64,000 nucleotides of DNA from Campylobacter showae CSUNSWCD (lineage in GTDB: Bacteria > Campylobacterota > Campylobacteria > Campylobacterales > Campylobacteraceae), in contig NZ_AMZQ01000011.1 in assembly GCF_000313615.1 (NCBI RefSeq), positions 1 through 64,000 on the forward strand, read 5' to 3'. Position 1 is the first letter of the stretch; every line of letters begins with the position of its first letter. The notes under the pieces are model-generated. The model did not search any database and was not told where the DNA came from. It worked only from the letters and a program-made list of their open reading frames with translations. Position numbers and translations under genes: made by a program. Shown in pieces: positions 44,372 through 54,841 of this stretch.

Positions 44372-45330
44372 TAGTAGATTGCCTTTGTTTTGCATACCGT
44401 AGTTTCTGCTTCGGCTTGGCTAAGAGACCTACCGGCATCTCTTATGCATAATTTTAACGCCATAACTCCGTTTGCTTCGGTAAAGTTAAATCTAGTGACG
44501 TTTGTAGCTAGCAAGCTTGATGGAGTATTGGCGTCATCATACTCTTCACCGATCCATGGTCTAAAGTTGTAGTAAAGCAACAAATCAAAGTCTCCGTTTG
44601 GATTTGTAGCGCCCGGTGCAACGGCATATGCAGTATGTAGTAGATAATATTGTTCAGATATAAAATTCGAGCGGTAATTTCTAAAAGCTATTGCATTGTT
44701 GTTGGTGGTTAAATTTGTAACTACGCCTACTGATTGAGCTTGGGTTTTGTTATATCCGAAAGATCTAAGAGGGTTTATGTTTACTCCTTTAAACATTATG
44801 CCTATATTTTGATTTGCTATGCTTGCCCTTCCAGCTGCTAGATTGTTAGAGGTGATTGTTAGGTCGCTTATATTTTGATTTGCAGTACTTTGTTCATTTG
44901 ACACTGGCGTAACCAGCCTACTTCCTGGAGTTGCTATTGTGCCACTATTATCTGCGGCATTTCTAGTAGATGTAAGTGGACTGTCTAGGTCGGCCATGCC
45001 GCTCCAGCCTCCATCCTGAAAGCTTTCGTAGCTATAGCTAACCCATTCTAAGATAGTATATGTAGCATCTAGTCCCACAGCTGATGTCGGGATAATAGTT
45101 CCGTCGGGTTTTTTGCCTATTGTAGAGCCTCTGACTCGTATAGAAAGCCTTTTTGAAATTTGCTCTAAAACTAGCTCAGTTTGCGTTTCGAGCGTATTTA
45201 TAGCTCTACTTTGCAAATAGTTTTTGTAGATATTTAGTGTAGCTTGAATGCCTGCATAAGCTAGTAATCCAGTAATTACTAGTACCACTGTAAGTTCTAT
45301 TAGAGTAAATCCTTTTCTTGTATTTTTCAT
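44371..45330 (-). CDS. Type IV pilin-like protein 2 (319 aa)
   Basis: At 319 residues this has a good prepilin leader RKGFTLIEL with Glu at +5 and a hydrophobic helix of about 20 residues. A large C-terminal globular domain follows with few cysteines (two near the end, CIRDAG and TVCKT). Its size and position resemble PulJ/PilW/MshO-type minor pilins. It starts 1 nt after the previous stop, so it is translationally coupled. Confidence 0.8.
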   Translation of the reverse strand: MKNTRKGFTLIELTVVLVITGLLAYAGIQATLNIYKNYLQSRAINTLETQTELVLEQISKRLSIRVRGSTIGKKPDGTIIPTSAVGLDATYTILEWVSYSYESFQDGGWSGMADLDSPLTSTRNAADNSGTIATPGSRLVTPVSNEQSTANQNISDLTITSNNLAAGRASIANQNIGIMFKGVNINPLRSFGYNKTQAQSVGVVTNLTTNNNAIAFRNYRSNFISEQYYLLHTAYAVAPGATNPNGDFDLLLYYNFRPWIGEEYDDANTPSSLLATNVTRFNFTEANGVMALKLCIRDAGRSLSQAEAETTVCKTKAIY

Positions 45331-45331
45331 T

Positions 45332-45934
45332 TTACCATGACCTAGTATAGATATCAGGACTTGTACCGATATTCGCCGAATATGCTCTAAGGGTTATGGT
45401 GTGACTGGCTCCCTGACCCGCAGTATTTTGAGTAGTTGCCGTTACGCCAATTCGCCTTATGTCGGGATTGTTTGCTCCAGACATATCCTCGGATAAGCCA
45501 ATGCTACTAACCAAATTTGCTGTTATTATACTATCTCTATCGTATCCGGCAGTACTCCTTATCTGTGTTGTTATATTGTTAAACGATGCTAAATCTCTAG
45601 TACTATTTTCCCATGTTGCGCATGCTACTCCTGTTCTTGCGATAGTGGAAAATATTCTTCTGCCTTCTTGCGGTATATTGTTTGTGGTATAAAAATTATT
45701 TAAACCTCCAAATATAGGAGTCGAAAGTCGCTCATAGTTAGCGTCTCCAGTGCAACTCCATGATGCCGTAGATATGATGGCGAGTCTTGTTTTGGAGTCC
45801 ATAACCGTCTCTTGTATTACAGCCATTTTGTTGTTATCTGATACTGTAGAAAATATTTTCGGCAAGGCAGCCATCGTCAAGCCTATAATGACGATGGCTA
45901 CTATGAGCTCTAGTAAAGAAAAGCCTTTTTTCAT
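45332..45934 (-). CDS. Type IV pilin-like protein 1 (200 aa)
   Basis: The frame is open from a GTG at 45943, but the ATG at 45934 gives the classical leader MKKGFSLLELIVAIVIIG with Glu at +5, and stands 2 nt after the large protein's stop. The hydrophobic helix is followed by a C-terminal domain with two cysteines. It is of the PulI/MshD/FimU kind of minor pilin by size and position. It follows the giant secreted protein. Confidence 0.8.
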   Translation of the reverse strand: MKKGFSLLELIVAIVIIGLTMAALPKIFSTVSDNNKMAVIQETVMDSKTRLAIISTASWSCTGDANYERLSTPIFGGLNNFYTTNNIPQEGRRIFSTIARTGVACATWENSTRDLASFNNITTQIRSTAGYDRDSIITANLVSSIGLSEDMSGANNPDIRRIGVTATTQNTAGQGASHTITLRAYSANIGTSPDIYTRSW

Positions 45935-45936
45935 AT

Positions 45937-48900
45937 TTACCACTCTAGTCTCTTGCTTGGTTTATTGACGATATTGTTCAACTTGCCTTGGCCGTCCGCA
46001 CCTACTACGTTGCCCACTCCTACGTCATTACCTTTTTCATTAAGTGCTCGTCCGCCCCAAGATGAGTTGTTTGAGGTGAAGTTAACGATAAATCGATTTG
46101 CGGTAGCCGCTGCGTTAGAAGGATCGAATATTAACCAACTTGAACCATTCATTAATACGATATCGGCTCCGGCTATGGTGCTTGATAGCCTTACGCTTTC
46201 CACGCCATTTACTATGGCGTTGGTTGCGGCTACTGTTGTGGTAGCGGCATTTGTAAATACACCGTGCGTTCCTTGAATAACATTATTGTGAGCCGTATTT
46301 TTAAACCAATGATTCGCTTGAGGCAGTGCGTTGTTTGTTGCTATCAAAGGATATTTTGTTGTACTGCATCCATTGCAGTAGATGCCATAGTATATATCCG
46401 CATTAAAACCAGTTGCCGGTCCGGTATATGTCGGTGCATATACTTGACCGTAGTAAAAGGTGGTGTTTGTTATTTTTGTGCCCGCAGGTTTAACGTATGT
46501 AGCTCCGGTAGCGCTAGCCATAGTAGGAGAAGCCGTAGATGAGATGTTGCTAAATGTAAATACGTCGCTAGAAACTGTAAATGGGTTTTTAGCCAAATTT
46601 GTAGCTCTAGCGAAGTTAAATCTTATACTTACTTTTGCTGTAGCATCGCTATCGGCAAATGCATTTGCTAGGACTCTATATTTACCATCATTAGCTGTGC
46701 TAGGAGTCACTTTTGTTGCATTGGTGCCGGCGTTATTGTCAAAAAATACTACTTCGTTTCTTACGCTCGCAAGGTTTCTTGCTAAAACAGCAGTATTAGT
46801 GGTTGCTGAGTTTGTCGTTTCGCCGTTATTATCGGTATAACCGGGAATGATTTGATCTATATCCATCTTAAAATTAACATTTTGTGCGTAGCAACTTTTT
46901 GTATATAATTTTGCAACACTACTAGCGCTATCTCCTAAACGCGCTTGTATATCAAATGTAGCGGCAGAACTCATGGCTCTATCGTTTGAAAGGTAAGTCA
47001 TATCGTTGGAGAAATTTGAGACTACTAGATTGGAAATAGCTATTGAATCTGGCGCAAAGCTTAAAAACATTTCGCCTTTGATGTCGCAGCCGACTTTTCC
47101 ATTTGCGTCTTTTGTTATGGCATCGCTATGTTTTACACAGTCGTCTTCAACGCTATCTACAGACGTAAAGCTTGCATCCTTTATATACAGCTTGGTCAAG
47201 CCTATATCAGGATATGAAAAATTCGTACTACTATTGCTATTTAGCACGCCTTTACCTTGACTAAATACGGCTTTTGCATTAATGTTTTTTAAATTTGACA
47301 CCACGGTAGCAGGTAGCGCATTTTCACAAGTAGTAGATAGTATCGGTGTAAATCTTACTATTTGTTTTTTATCTTTATCATCACTTTGCGACATATCGGT
47401 TATTAGGGTTTGAGCATAACCGTCTGCGATATTGTTGGTGCCATAAACTGCAGCCATGCCCACGTTTGTATATGGGGTGCCACCGACTAGTAGCAATGGG
47501 GAGCCTTCTGAAGTGGTTACGATCGATCCGTTGTTTTGAGCGACAAATTTCTCCGGCCTGACCGCAAAGACGTCAGAATAACCGCATTGGGATTCCCAAG
47601 CGTTTTTTTCTTTATCGAAAACGGAAATATTAAAAAATAGCTTACTATAGGCATTATTTATCAAAAGTCCTTGCACTTTTACTATCCCAAGATTTTCGTC
47701 AAGTTCTACTGCAGGTTTAGGGCCGTTTAAGACTGAAACTCCAGTAGCATCACAACTAGTTACTACATCTAGTCTGACTTTTTGCGTTTCACTAGGGCCT
47801 GTTGGTGTTTGACCTGCTGTTAAGCTATTAGATAAGAAAGCAATATTGATATCAAATGGCTTTCCTGCAATTTGAGTAAATAAATTTTCATTATCGCCTT
47901 TTTTTGCGAATTTTTCATTTACGACTTTGTATTTACCTGGATCCATGATGGCTAGGTAGTATTTTTTATTACCTTGACACGGGTTAAGTACGCCGCCATA
48001 TTTAAGTTTCAAAAGATCATTTTTAAATTTTACTTCATAATTCACTAATTTAAATTCTTTATTTAGCGTCATATCGTATTGGATATAAGCATTGTCGTTT
48101 TTCTTAATCGTTCCACCTTGAGATCTTGTTGCGCCTTGTCCTATGTTAAAAGCTATACCTTTATCTAGTGGCAATACGCTTTGTAGGCCTGTTGGACTAT
48201 TGTCGGTTTGTAAAGTGCCGATCGTAAAACTTGAGTTTGTGGTGTATGGATTTACATAGGTAGTATTTTCCTTGTACTTTGCGCTTTTTTCGTCTATTAA
48301 AGCTGATACTTCTATGAAGTGTGCATCCTCGTTGCCTTCGTTGGTGACTTTAAGTTTGGATCTTAGTATGCTGCCCTTGCTGACAACTGTTTTGGCACCA
48401 GGATCAGTGCTTACTTCGGCAAAGCTAGTGCCGTTGTTTGAACTCACAAAAAGCTCTTCCACATAGCAAACCTCTGGTATATAAGCGTCGGTAGAAAAAG
48501 CAACCATGCCAAGAGTGGCCTCGTCACCAGAATTTCCTTTTATTTGTGCGGTTAGTCGTACTTCGGCCTTAGATTGACCGTTTCCTAGTTTATCTGTTAT
48601 ATCATAGGTGTCAAGATCCATACTAGCATTGTATTTTTTACTTGAATTTAGATGCTTTCCAAATCTTGATATAGTAGAGTTAAATTGCTCTCCCGCTTTA
48701 TTTAATCCCCCATCATCTACAGATTTAAAAGGCTTTGTGCTATCCTCTCTTATTTCTATTTTTTCCGCACTGATTTCTTTGGCGGCGCCAAAAGATAAAG
48801 CCGTAAAGCTAGAGACGATATTGCCGTTTAATGGAGTAAAAAAGCCGTCAAATTTAACAGTGGCGCTTCTTTCTAGTCCCAAGCTTCTATTTATAGGAGT

Positions 48901-49800
48901 TAATACGCTTATGCCTTCATATATATTTACGCCTTTTGGTTTTATTCTTTGTACGCTTGATGGACCGAAGTCGTAAACTATTGCCAAAGCCCATCCGCCA
49001 TAACGAGGAGTATATACGTTTCTAAACGATCCATCTACGTTTATAACGGCCAAAATAGGTTTTTCTACAGTAGTCTTTATGTCGCCAGCGCTAAATGTTC
49101 TACTAGCCGCAGTATTTCCTAGTGAGTCTTTAACTAATTGTGTTACGTCTACGCTAGCTTGATACTGAAAGCTAAAAGATCTGTCATGCGAGCTATATGA
49201 ACCATCCCAGTAGGTGTTTTCTTCTAGGGCGGTTAAATCGTATATGCCTTTGGGGGTTTTGAATCTTATCTTATTAAAATCCTTTATTATATTAAAATAC
49301 CCATCTCTCGTCATTTGGTATTGACTGCGACCAACAATACGTCCGGCCCAAAATAGCCTTGCAAATACTATTTTTTTCCCGGTTATTTCATTGTCTATAC
49401 TGCCCCCATTTCGATCTTTTATGTCGGAAAAGTTAAAGGTAGCTTTCGCGGAGTTTGTCGTGTATCCAAAGTCTTCATTTTCGTATACTACCTCTGAGAT
49501 AGAGGTTTGCCATGGTGTAGGCTCAAAATTATATCCTCCGTTTTTCATCTTGAGGATACTAGCGCCGATGATCTCTACGTCGCCGTATATTGTTTTAGCC
49601 TCAGATTTTTCACCGCTTACTATCGTATAAATTGGTAGCTTTTTAAAATCAGGCGTTTGCTTATTGTCTATACCGCGCTCTCTACCGTGGCTAACCATTG
49701 TGCTCATTGTATGAGTGAGTCCATTTTTGTCGGTATATGTTTCACTCCAGCAACATGTAGCTATCAGTAAAGGAATCGTAAAGATTCTTAAAAAATTCAT
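45937..49800 (-). CDS. Giant secreted surface protein of pilin operon (1287 aa)
   Basis: This protein has a signal peptide (residues 1-19, cleavage near CCWSE). Residues of about 120-330 contain a motif group (FARLFWAGRI, VDVTQLVKDS, GGWALAIVYD) typical of large DUF11-family surface proteins, and about 480-610 look like a DUF11 domain (LRSKLKVTNEGNEDAH). The last about 300 residues (NGSSWLIFDPSN) resemble the DUF6701 end of MshQ. It is the first gene of the operon; three pilin-like genes follow. It probably sits at a fibre tip or on the surface as an adhesin. Names are family-level inference. Confidence 0.7.
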   Translation of the reverse strand: MNFLRIFTIPLLIATCCWSETYTDKNGLTHTMSTMVSHGRERGIDNKQTPDFKKLPIYTIVSGEKSEAKTIYGDVEIIGASILKMKNGGYNFEPTPWQTSISEVVYENEDFGYTTNSAKATFNFSDIKDRNGGSIDNEITGKKIVFARLFWAGRIVGRSQYQMTRDGYFNIIKDFNKIRFKTPKGIYDLTALEENTYWDGSYSSHDRSFSFQYQASVDVTQLVKDSLGNTAASRTFSAGDIKTTVEKPILAVINVDGSFRNVYTPRYGGWALAIVYDFGPSSVQRIKPKGVNIYEGISVLTPINRSLGLERSATVKFDGFFTPLNGNIVSSFTALSFGAAKEISAEKIEIREDSTKPFKSVDDGGLNKAGEQFNSTISRFGKHLNSSKKYNASMDLDTYDITDKLGNGQSKAEVRLTAQIKGNSGDEATLGMVAFSTDAYIPEVCYVEELFVSSNNGTSFAEVSTDPGAKTVVSKGSILRSKLKVTNEGNEDAHFIEVSALIDEKSAKYKENTTYVNPYTTNSSFTIGTLQTDNSPTGLQSVLPLDKGIAFNIGQGATRSQGGTIKKNDNAYIQYDMTLNKEFKLVNYEVKFKNDLLKLKYGGVLNPCQGNKKYYLAIMDPGKYKVVNEKFAKKGDNENLFTQIAGKPFDINIAFLSNSLTAGQTPTGPSETQKVRLDVVTSCDATGVSVLNGPKPAVELDENLGIVKVQGLLINNAYSKLFFNISVFDKEKNAWESQCGYSDVFAVRPEKFVAQNNGSIVTTSEGSPLLLVGGTPYTNVGMAAVYGTNNIADGYAQTLITDMSQSDDKDKKQIVRFTPILSTTCENALPATVVSNLKNINAKAVFSQGKGVLNSNSSTNFSYPDIGLTKLYIKDASFTSVDSVEDDCVKHSDAITKDANGKVGCDIKGEMFLSFAPDSIAISNLVVSNFSNDMTYLSNDRAMSSAATFDIQARLGDSASSVAKLYTKSCYAQNVNFKMDIDQIIPGYTDNNGETTNSATTNTAVLARNLASVRNEVVFFDNNAGTNATKVTPSTANDGKYRVLANAFADSDATAKVSIRFNFARATNLAKNPFTVSSDVFTFSNISSTASPTMASATGATYVKPAGTKITNTTFYYGQVYAPTYTGPATGFNADIYYGIYCNGCSTTKYPLIATNNALPQANHWFKNTAHNNVIQGTHGVFTNAATTTVAATNAIVNGVESVRLSSTIAGADIVLMNGSSWLIFDPSNAAATANRFIVNFTSNNSSWGGRALNEKGNDVGVGNVVGADGQGKLNNIVNKPSKRLEW

Positions 49801-49817
49801 TTTTTCTCCATTAATTG

Positions 49818-50201
49818 TTACTTCTCTATAAAATCCGAAATTTTTTCAGCCTGTTTGTACATCGGATATGTCCATGCGTCAAGCACTATCTGCGATAGCG
49901 TCATATTTGTCATATTGCAAACGATAGGAGCGATGAAATTTACCGTCGATGTCTCGATCGGAGTGCTCACGACCATGATGTTGTAAATCCTTAGCTCGCT
50001 TTTGTCGTTTATGTCCATCAGCTCCTGATAGTACGTTGGTATCTCAAATTCGTAATTTCTCAAGGCGTATGGATTTATCGCGGTAAAAGACGTATCGTCG
50101 TCCTTGCTTTGAAGCTTTATGAAAAATTGATCTAGCTCTTTTAATTCATAACTTTTAATATGCTCAAAGCCTAAAATCGGACTTTTGACTTGAAAAATCA
50201 T
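49818..50201 (-). CDS. fliW: Flagellar assembly factor FliW
   Basis: FliW binds flagellin and the regulator CsrA, so linking flagellin levels to translation. The frame is open to 50249, but the ATG at 50201 follows AAGGAGATATAT and gives a normal 127-residue protein starting [13 protein letters not shown]. The family stretch [11 protein letters not shown] is present. It lies next to the bamD-lon pair, as in C. jejuni. Confidence 0.9.
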   Translation of the reverse strand: MIFQVKSPILGFEHIKSYELKELDQFFIKLQSKDDDTSFTAINPYALRNYEFEIPTYYQELMDINDKSELRIYNIMVVSTPIETSTVNFIAPIVCNMTNMTLSQIVLDAWTYPMYKQAEKISDFIEK

Positions 50202-50352
50202 ATATATCTCCTTAATTAAATATTTACTTTTTACGCGAATTGTATCCAAAATTTCCTATTTTTAAGCATAAAATGAAATCAAATTTACCGAAAAGCAATA
50301 AAAACAATGGTAAAATAGTCTGTTTTAAAAAATTTAAAATTTAAGGGAACGT

Positions 50353-51000
50353 ATGAAAAATTTGATCAAATTTTTATCTGCGGTGTTTTTTGTTTGTTTA
50401 ATCGGCGGTTGTGCCGACAAATACACCGAGCTTTATAATCTAACGCCCGATCAGTGGTACTCTGAGATCATCGGCGATATCAAAAATCGCGATCTAGAAA
50501 GCGCCGACAAACACTACACGGCGATGTCTAGCGAGCACGTAGCTAGCCCGCTTTTGGAGCAAATTTTACTGATATTAGCTCAGGCTCACGCTAACGACGA
50601 AGAGTATCTGATGGCGAATTTTTATCTCGATGAATACCTCAAAAGATACGGCGACGGCGGCCCTAGGAGCGAATTTGCGCAGTATTTAAAAATAAAAGCG
50701 AATTTTGACTCGTTCTCGCAACCCAATCGAAACCAAAAGCTAATGCAAGACAGTATTGCCGAGATAGAAAAATTTCTCTACATCTACCCAAACACGCAGT
50801 ATCGCCCGCTGATCGAAACTATGCTGGTTAAATTTAAGCTCGCGATCTACAACCTAGACGTGCAGATAGCTGATCTATATGAGCGTACCGGCAGAGACGA
50901 GTCGGCGCAAATTTATAAAGAAAAGGTGCAAGCCTCGCCGCTAAATGACGCAAACATCGTGCTTCCGCAGCTTCCTTGGTATAGAAAAATGTTTGAATAG
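50353..51000 (+). CDS. bamD: Outer-membrane assembly lipoprotein BamD
   Basis: BamD is part of the machine that inserts beta-barrel proteins into the outer membrane. The 215-residue product has a lipoprotein signal with lipobox IGGC (Cys at about residue 20) and helical TPR-like repeats over the rest. AAGGGAACG precedes the ATG. It lies 9 nt before lon and probably shares its transcript, as in other Campylobacter. Confidence 0.9.
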   Translation: MKNLIKFLSAVFFVCLIGGCADKYTELYNLTPDQWYSEIIGDIKNRDLESADKHYTAMSSEHVASPLLEQILLILAQAHANDEEYLMANFYLDEYLKRYGDGGPRSEFAQYLKIKANFDSFSQPNRNQKLMQDSIAEIEKFLYIYPNTQYRPLIETMLVKFKLAIYNLDVQIADLYERTGRDESAQIYKEKVQASPLNDANIVLPQLPWYRKMFE

Positions 51001-51009
51001 GAGCTGAAT

Positions 51010-53436
51010 TTGCAAATTTACGAATCAAAAATGTTCCCGACACAACTACCCGTCATCGTCGAGGACGAGCTGTTTTTATATCCATTTATGATCACGCCGC
51101 TTTTTTTGAGTGATGATGAAAATATCGAAGCACTAAATTTAGCCCTCGAGTCGCAGAGTCCAATCCTCGTCGTGCCGACGAAAGCGCAAAACGAAGGCGC
51201 ACGAGAATTTGACTCCATCTACGACGCAGGCGTAATAGGCACCGTGATGAGGCGGGTGCCGCTACCTGATGGTAGGGTAAAAATTTTATTTCAAGGCACG
51301 AGTAAGGGTCGCATAGTCTCAAAAGTATCCTCAAAACCGCTGCAAGCCGTCGTAGACGTACTGCACGAAAAAAGACCCGAAAATACCAAAAGCGACGCGC
51401 TACTAACCGTACTTCGCGAAAAGGTGCGAGATCTGGCCGCGCTTAGCCACTTTTTTCCGCCGGATCTTTTAAAAACGATAGAGGAGAGCGCCGAGCCTAG
51501 CCGCGTTTGCGATCTTATCTTAAGCTCGCTAAGGCTAAAGAAAAAGACGGCGTACGAGTTTTTTATTGAGGAAAATTTGGAGCAAAAGCTACTAAAACTC
51601 ATCGACTACGTCATCGAGGAGATCGAGGCGAACAAACTTCAACGCGAGATAAAAAACAAAGTCCACTCAAGGATCGATAAGGTAAATAAGGAGTATTTTC
51701 TAAAAGAGCAGCTAAAGCAGATCCAGCAAGAGCTCGGCTCCGACACGAGCCGCGAGGAGGAGATCGAGGAGTACCGCAAAAAACTAGAAGCTAAGAAAAA
51801 ATTTATGGGCGAGGACGCGTATAAGGAGATAAAAAAGCAAATCGACAAACTATCGCGCATGCATCCTGACTCCGCCGACGCCAACACGACGCAAAGCTAC
51901 CTCGACTGGGTCGTAGAGGTGCCGTTTGAAAACCTGGCGAACAAAAAACTAAGCGTGCAAGAGGTCACAAAGCAGCTAAACGCCGATCACTACGGGCTTG
52001 AGAGGCCAAAAGATAGGATAGAGGAGTATTTTGCTCTGCGCGAGCTTTTGCAGCTACGAGGCGTAGCTGGCAAGGTAAATAACGGCGCGATATTGTGCTT
52101 TGCGGGGCCTCCTGGCGTCGGTAAAACGAGCCTAGCAAACTCTATCGCAAAGGCTCTAAAACGCGAGCTAGTGCGCGTGGCGCTGGGCGGACTGGAGGAC
52201 GTAAACGAGCTGCGCGGACACCGCCGTACCTACATCGGCGCGATGCCGGGACGTATCGTGCAGGGGCTAATCGAAGCAAAGCAAATGAATCCCGTCGTAG
52301 TGTTAGACGAGATCGACAAGGTCGGCAGGAGCTTTCGCGGCGATCCGACGGCAGTGTTGCTAGAGATCCTGGACCCTGAGCAAAATAACAAATTTAGAGA
52401 TTATTACTTAAATTTTAATATCGACCTAAGCAAGGTTGTTTTCGTTGCGACGGCAAACGACGTGAGCGCCATACCGCCCGCACTGCGCGATAGGATGGAG
52501 TTTATCGAGCTTAGCTCTTACACCCCGCAGGAAAAATTTGAGATCGCTAAAAAATATCTAATCCCTCAAGAGCTCAAAAAACACGGCCTAAAGCCTGGCG
52601 AAGTGACTCTAGGCAAAGAAGTGTTAAGCCTCATCATCTCGGACTACACGCGCGAAAGCGGGGTGCGAAATCTTCGCCGCCGCCTAGCAGATATCTTTAG
52701 AAAAGCGGCGAAAAGACTACTCGAGGGCGAAGCACAAAAGATAACCGTGACGACTAAAAATTTGAACGAATTTTTAGAAAAGAAGGTCTTTGAGATCGAG
52801 CATGCCGATAAAAAGCCGCAGATCGGCCAGGTAAACGGGCTGGCGTGGACGAGCGTGGGTGGCGACGTGCTAAAGATCGAAGCCATCCGCATACAGGGCA
52901 AGGGCGGTCTGCAGATCACCGGCTCTTTGGGCGACGTGATGAAAGAGAGCGCGTATATCGCATTTAGCCTCGTTAAAGTGCTAATCGATGCTAAAAAGAT
53001 AAAAGTGCCTGCCAAAATCATTCCGAGCCTGCCTGACGACGTCAAAGACGGTGTGAAAAAAGAGCCGAGCGCTAGCGAAGTGTATCGTCGCTACGATCTG
53101 CATATCCACGTACCCGAGGGCGCCACGCCAAAAGACGGCCCGAGTGCCGGTATCACGATGGTGACGGCGATCGCCTCGATCCTAACGGATACCAAAGTGC
53201 GAAGCGACGTAGCAATGACGGGCGAGATCACGCTGAGCGGCCGCGTGCTACCTATCGGCGGACTAAAAGAAAAGCTCATCGCAGCGCATAAGGCTGGTAT
53301 CAAAACCGCTCTGATACCGCGCAAAAACTATGAGCGCGATCTGGGCGACATACCGCAAGACGTCAAAAAAGACATGCAAATCATCCCGGTGGACGTCATC
53401 GAAGACGTGCTAAAAAATGCGTTCGTCACAAAGTGA
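51010..53436 (+). CDS. lon: ATP-dependent protease Lon
   Basis: Lon degrades misfolded and regulatory proteins in the cytoplasm. The 808-residue product has the N-terminal substrate domain, an AAA+ module with Walker [10 protein letters not shown] and Walker B VVLDEID, and the C-terminal protease domain with catalytic Ser in DGPSAGITM and Lys in [14 protein letters not shown]. The start is taken as TTG 51010, since AGGAG (50999-51003) is well spaced for it. The next ATG at 51031 is the alternative. Confidence 0.95.
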   Translation: MQIYESKMFPTQLPVIVEDELFLYPFMITPLFLSDDENIEALNLALESQSPILVVPTKAQNEGAREFDSIYDAGVIGTVMRRVPLPDGRVKILFQGTSKGRIVSKVSSKPLQAVVDVLHEKRPENTKSDALLTVLREKVRDLAALSHFFPPDLLKTIEESAEPSRVCDLILSSLRLKKKTAYEFFIEENLEQKLLKLIDYVIEEIEANKLQREIKNKVHSRIDKVNKEYFLKEQLKQIQQELGSDTSREEEIEEYRKKLEAKKKFMGEDAYKEIKKQIDKLSRMHPDSADANTTQSYLDWVVEVPFENLANKKLSVQEVTKQLNADHYGLERPKDRIEEYFALRELLQLRGVAGKVNNGAILCFAGPPGVGKTSLANSIAKALKRELVRVALGGLEDVNELRGHRRTYIGAMPGRIVQGLIEAKQMNPVVVLDEIDKVGRSFRGDPTAVLLEILDPEQNNKFRDYYLNFNIDLSKVVFVATANDVSAIPPALRDRMEFIELSSYTPQEKFEIAKKYLIPQELKKHGLKPGEVTLGKEVLSLIISDYTRESGVRNLRRRLADIFRKAAKRLLEGEAQKITVTTKNLNEFLEKKVFEIEHADKKPQIGQVNGLAWTSVGGDVLKIEAIRIQGKGGLQITGSLGDVMKESAYIAFSLVKVLIDAKKIKVPAKIIPSLPDDVKDGVKKEPSASEVYRRYDLHIHVPEGATPKDGPSAGITMVTAIASILTDTKVRSDVAMTGEITLSGRVLPIGGLKEKLIAAHKAGIKTALIPRKNYERDLGDIPQDVKKDMQIIPVDVIEDVLKNAFVTK

Positions 53437-53451
53437 CTACTAAATTTGATT

Positions 53452-53481
53452 AAATTTGGCCTCGATAGCGGGGCTAAATTT
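53452..53481 (+). other. AAATTT stem-loop after lon
   Basis: AAATTTGGCCTC (53452-53463) pairs with 53470-53481 over 12 bp with two G-U pairs around a 6-nt loop, 15 nt after the lon stop. It is of the same kind as those after pflA, alaS and the racemase gene. Confidence 0.55.
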
Positions 53482-53534
53482 CTACTTTAATATTATCAAT
53501 TGATGATTAAAAATTTTACTTAGGCTCAAGATAA

Positions 53535-53705
53535 GTTAAAATTTTTGTATGGCACAGATACCATGATTTTACTGATATTTTTCAAAGTAACGAGCATGAT
53601 GAAATAGAGTTTAGATGCAATAACTGTAAAGTTAGAAAAAGATTATATTGCATTTTACTAAAATCGATAAAATGCTTTGCAGACAATAAAACCAAGCCGC
53701 GCTAA
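53535..53705 (+). pseudogene. Gene fragment with zinc-ribbon-like cysteines
   Basis: An open frame of 56 codons lacks a start codon. It contains WHRYHDFTDI and then FRCNNCKVRKRLYC, with a CxxC pair and a further cysteine, as in small zinc ribbons. It is probably the remnant of a gene at the edge of the decayed island. Function unknown. Confidence 0.35.
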
Positions 53706-53739
53706 AATTTACTTAAGTTTTATTGAGCGCGCGTATTTC

Positions 53740-53949
53740 TTAGTATTTGCTATTTGTGCTTAGGCTAAGTCTGGGATATATGCTTGATCTTATTTCTTCG
53801 TTTGCTAGCATAGTTTGAAGCTTAGAAGATAGGATGGATGGGCTAGTGGATTCTAGGGATTTAGCAAGGGAGGAGAAGGATACGGATTTGGCGGATAAAG
53901 AGACGCCAAACAAGTAAACGATAAAAAACAAAAAAGATATCCTTTGCAA
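53740..53949 (-). pseudogene. Truncated TolC-like outer-membrane protein fragment
   Basis: This 69-residue frame has a signal peptide (ending near SLSAKS) and then a segment with the TolC-type beginning (SLESTSPSILSSKLQTMLA, YPRLSLSTNS). The rest of the barrel/tunnel protein is missing. A type I secretion outer-membrane protein would fit the RTX-like gene nearby. It is probably a relic. Confidence 0.45.
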
Positions 53950-54118
53950 ACTCTACTTTCCTAACTACTCTGAAATTTAGGTCTAAATTTAATCATAATG
54001 ACTCTTAATAAAGCATTAAAAATACCTAACAATCAATAATATTTTAAAAATAAATACCGATTATAACTTAAATGCAGTTTAAGAGGATTGTGGGTAAAAT
54101 GCATAAATTTGAATTTTG

Positions 54119-54784
54119 GTGAGTAAAATACAGAGAGATTATGATAAAGAGCCTATAATAATAAGAGACTTAAGTAGGTTTTATAGATATTTTACGCTTA
54201 CCCTAGTGATGCTTCCGCTATTGTTTTATTGTTTGGCGTATTCTTACAACAGTGATGTTTTTACTAAAACCATCATACTTGCTACAATGTCTATTGGTTT
54301 GCTATTTTATAGCATACATAAAAATATCCAATATTATAAAAATGGCAAACAGATTTTTGAGATAAATAACCAAAATATCAAATATTCAACTTTCGATTTA
54401 AAGGCTGATTTTGCGGTTGATAATATAGAAAATGTAGAATTTGTTTTGGCAGCAAATCACGAATATGGAAAAGATGCTTATAAAGATAAATCACTATTCA
54501 ATCTTGTTTTCAAAACTGATATTTTGGAGCTTTTCTTTTATGTATCTACTAAAATTTTAATAGTTTTGATATATGCTTTTTTTATTTTGCCTTTTAAATT
54601 TATTTCTCGCAAATCCATAAAAACCTTTTTAGTATTTTTTAAAGACGGTGGTTATTTAAATATTGTTCCAAACAATAAGGTTGAATTTAATGAGCTTTTG
54701 TCATTTTTTAAAAGTAAAAATATAGCCGTAAAAAATAAATCAAATTTAATATATACTTCGCACGAAGAAACCAAAATAGGATAA
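54119..54784 (+). CDS. Hypothetical membrane protein (about 222 aa)
   Basis: This protein of about 222 residues has two membrane helices near the N-terminus (about 28-70) and another about 135-160 hydrophobic region, with soluble parts between. The start is a GTG at 54119 or TTG at 54116; no clear ribosome binding site is present. It lies just upstream of the LysM/RTX pseudogene and may have been its immunity or accessory protein. It has low GC, unlike lon, which suggests transfer. Confidence 0.55.
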   Translation: MSKIQRDYDKEPIIIRDLSRFYRYFTLTLVMLPLLFYCLAYSYNSDVFTKTIILATMSIGLLFYSIHKNIQYYKNGKQIFEINNQNIKYSTFDLKADFAVDNIENVEFVLAANHEYGKDAYKDKSLFNLVFKTDILELFFYVSTKILIVLIYAFFILPFKFISRKSIKTFLVFFKDGGYLNIVPNNKVEFNELLSFFKSKNIAVKNKSNLIYTSHEETKIG

Positions 54785-54841
54785 TAATTGCGCTATGATT
54801 TTTAAAAAGATTAATTAAAATTTGCACTCAAGGAGTTTTGA

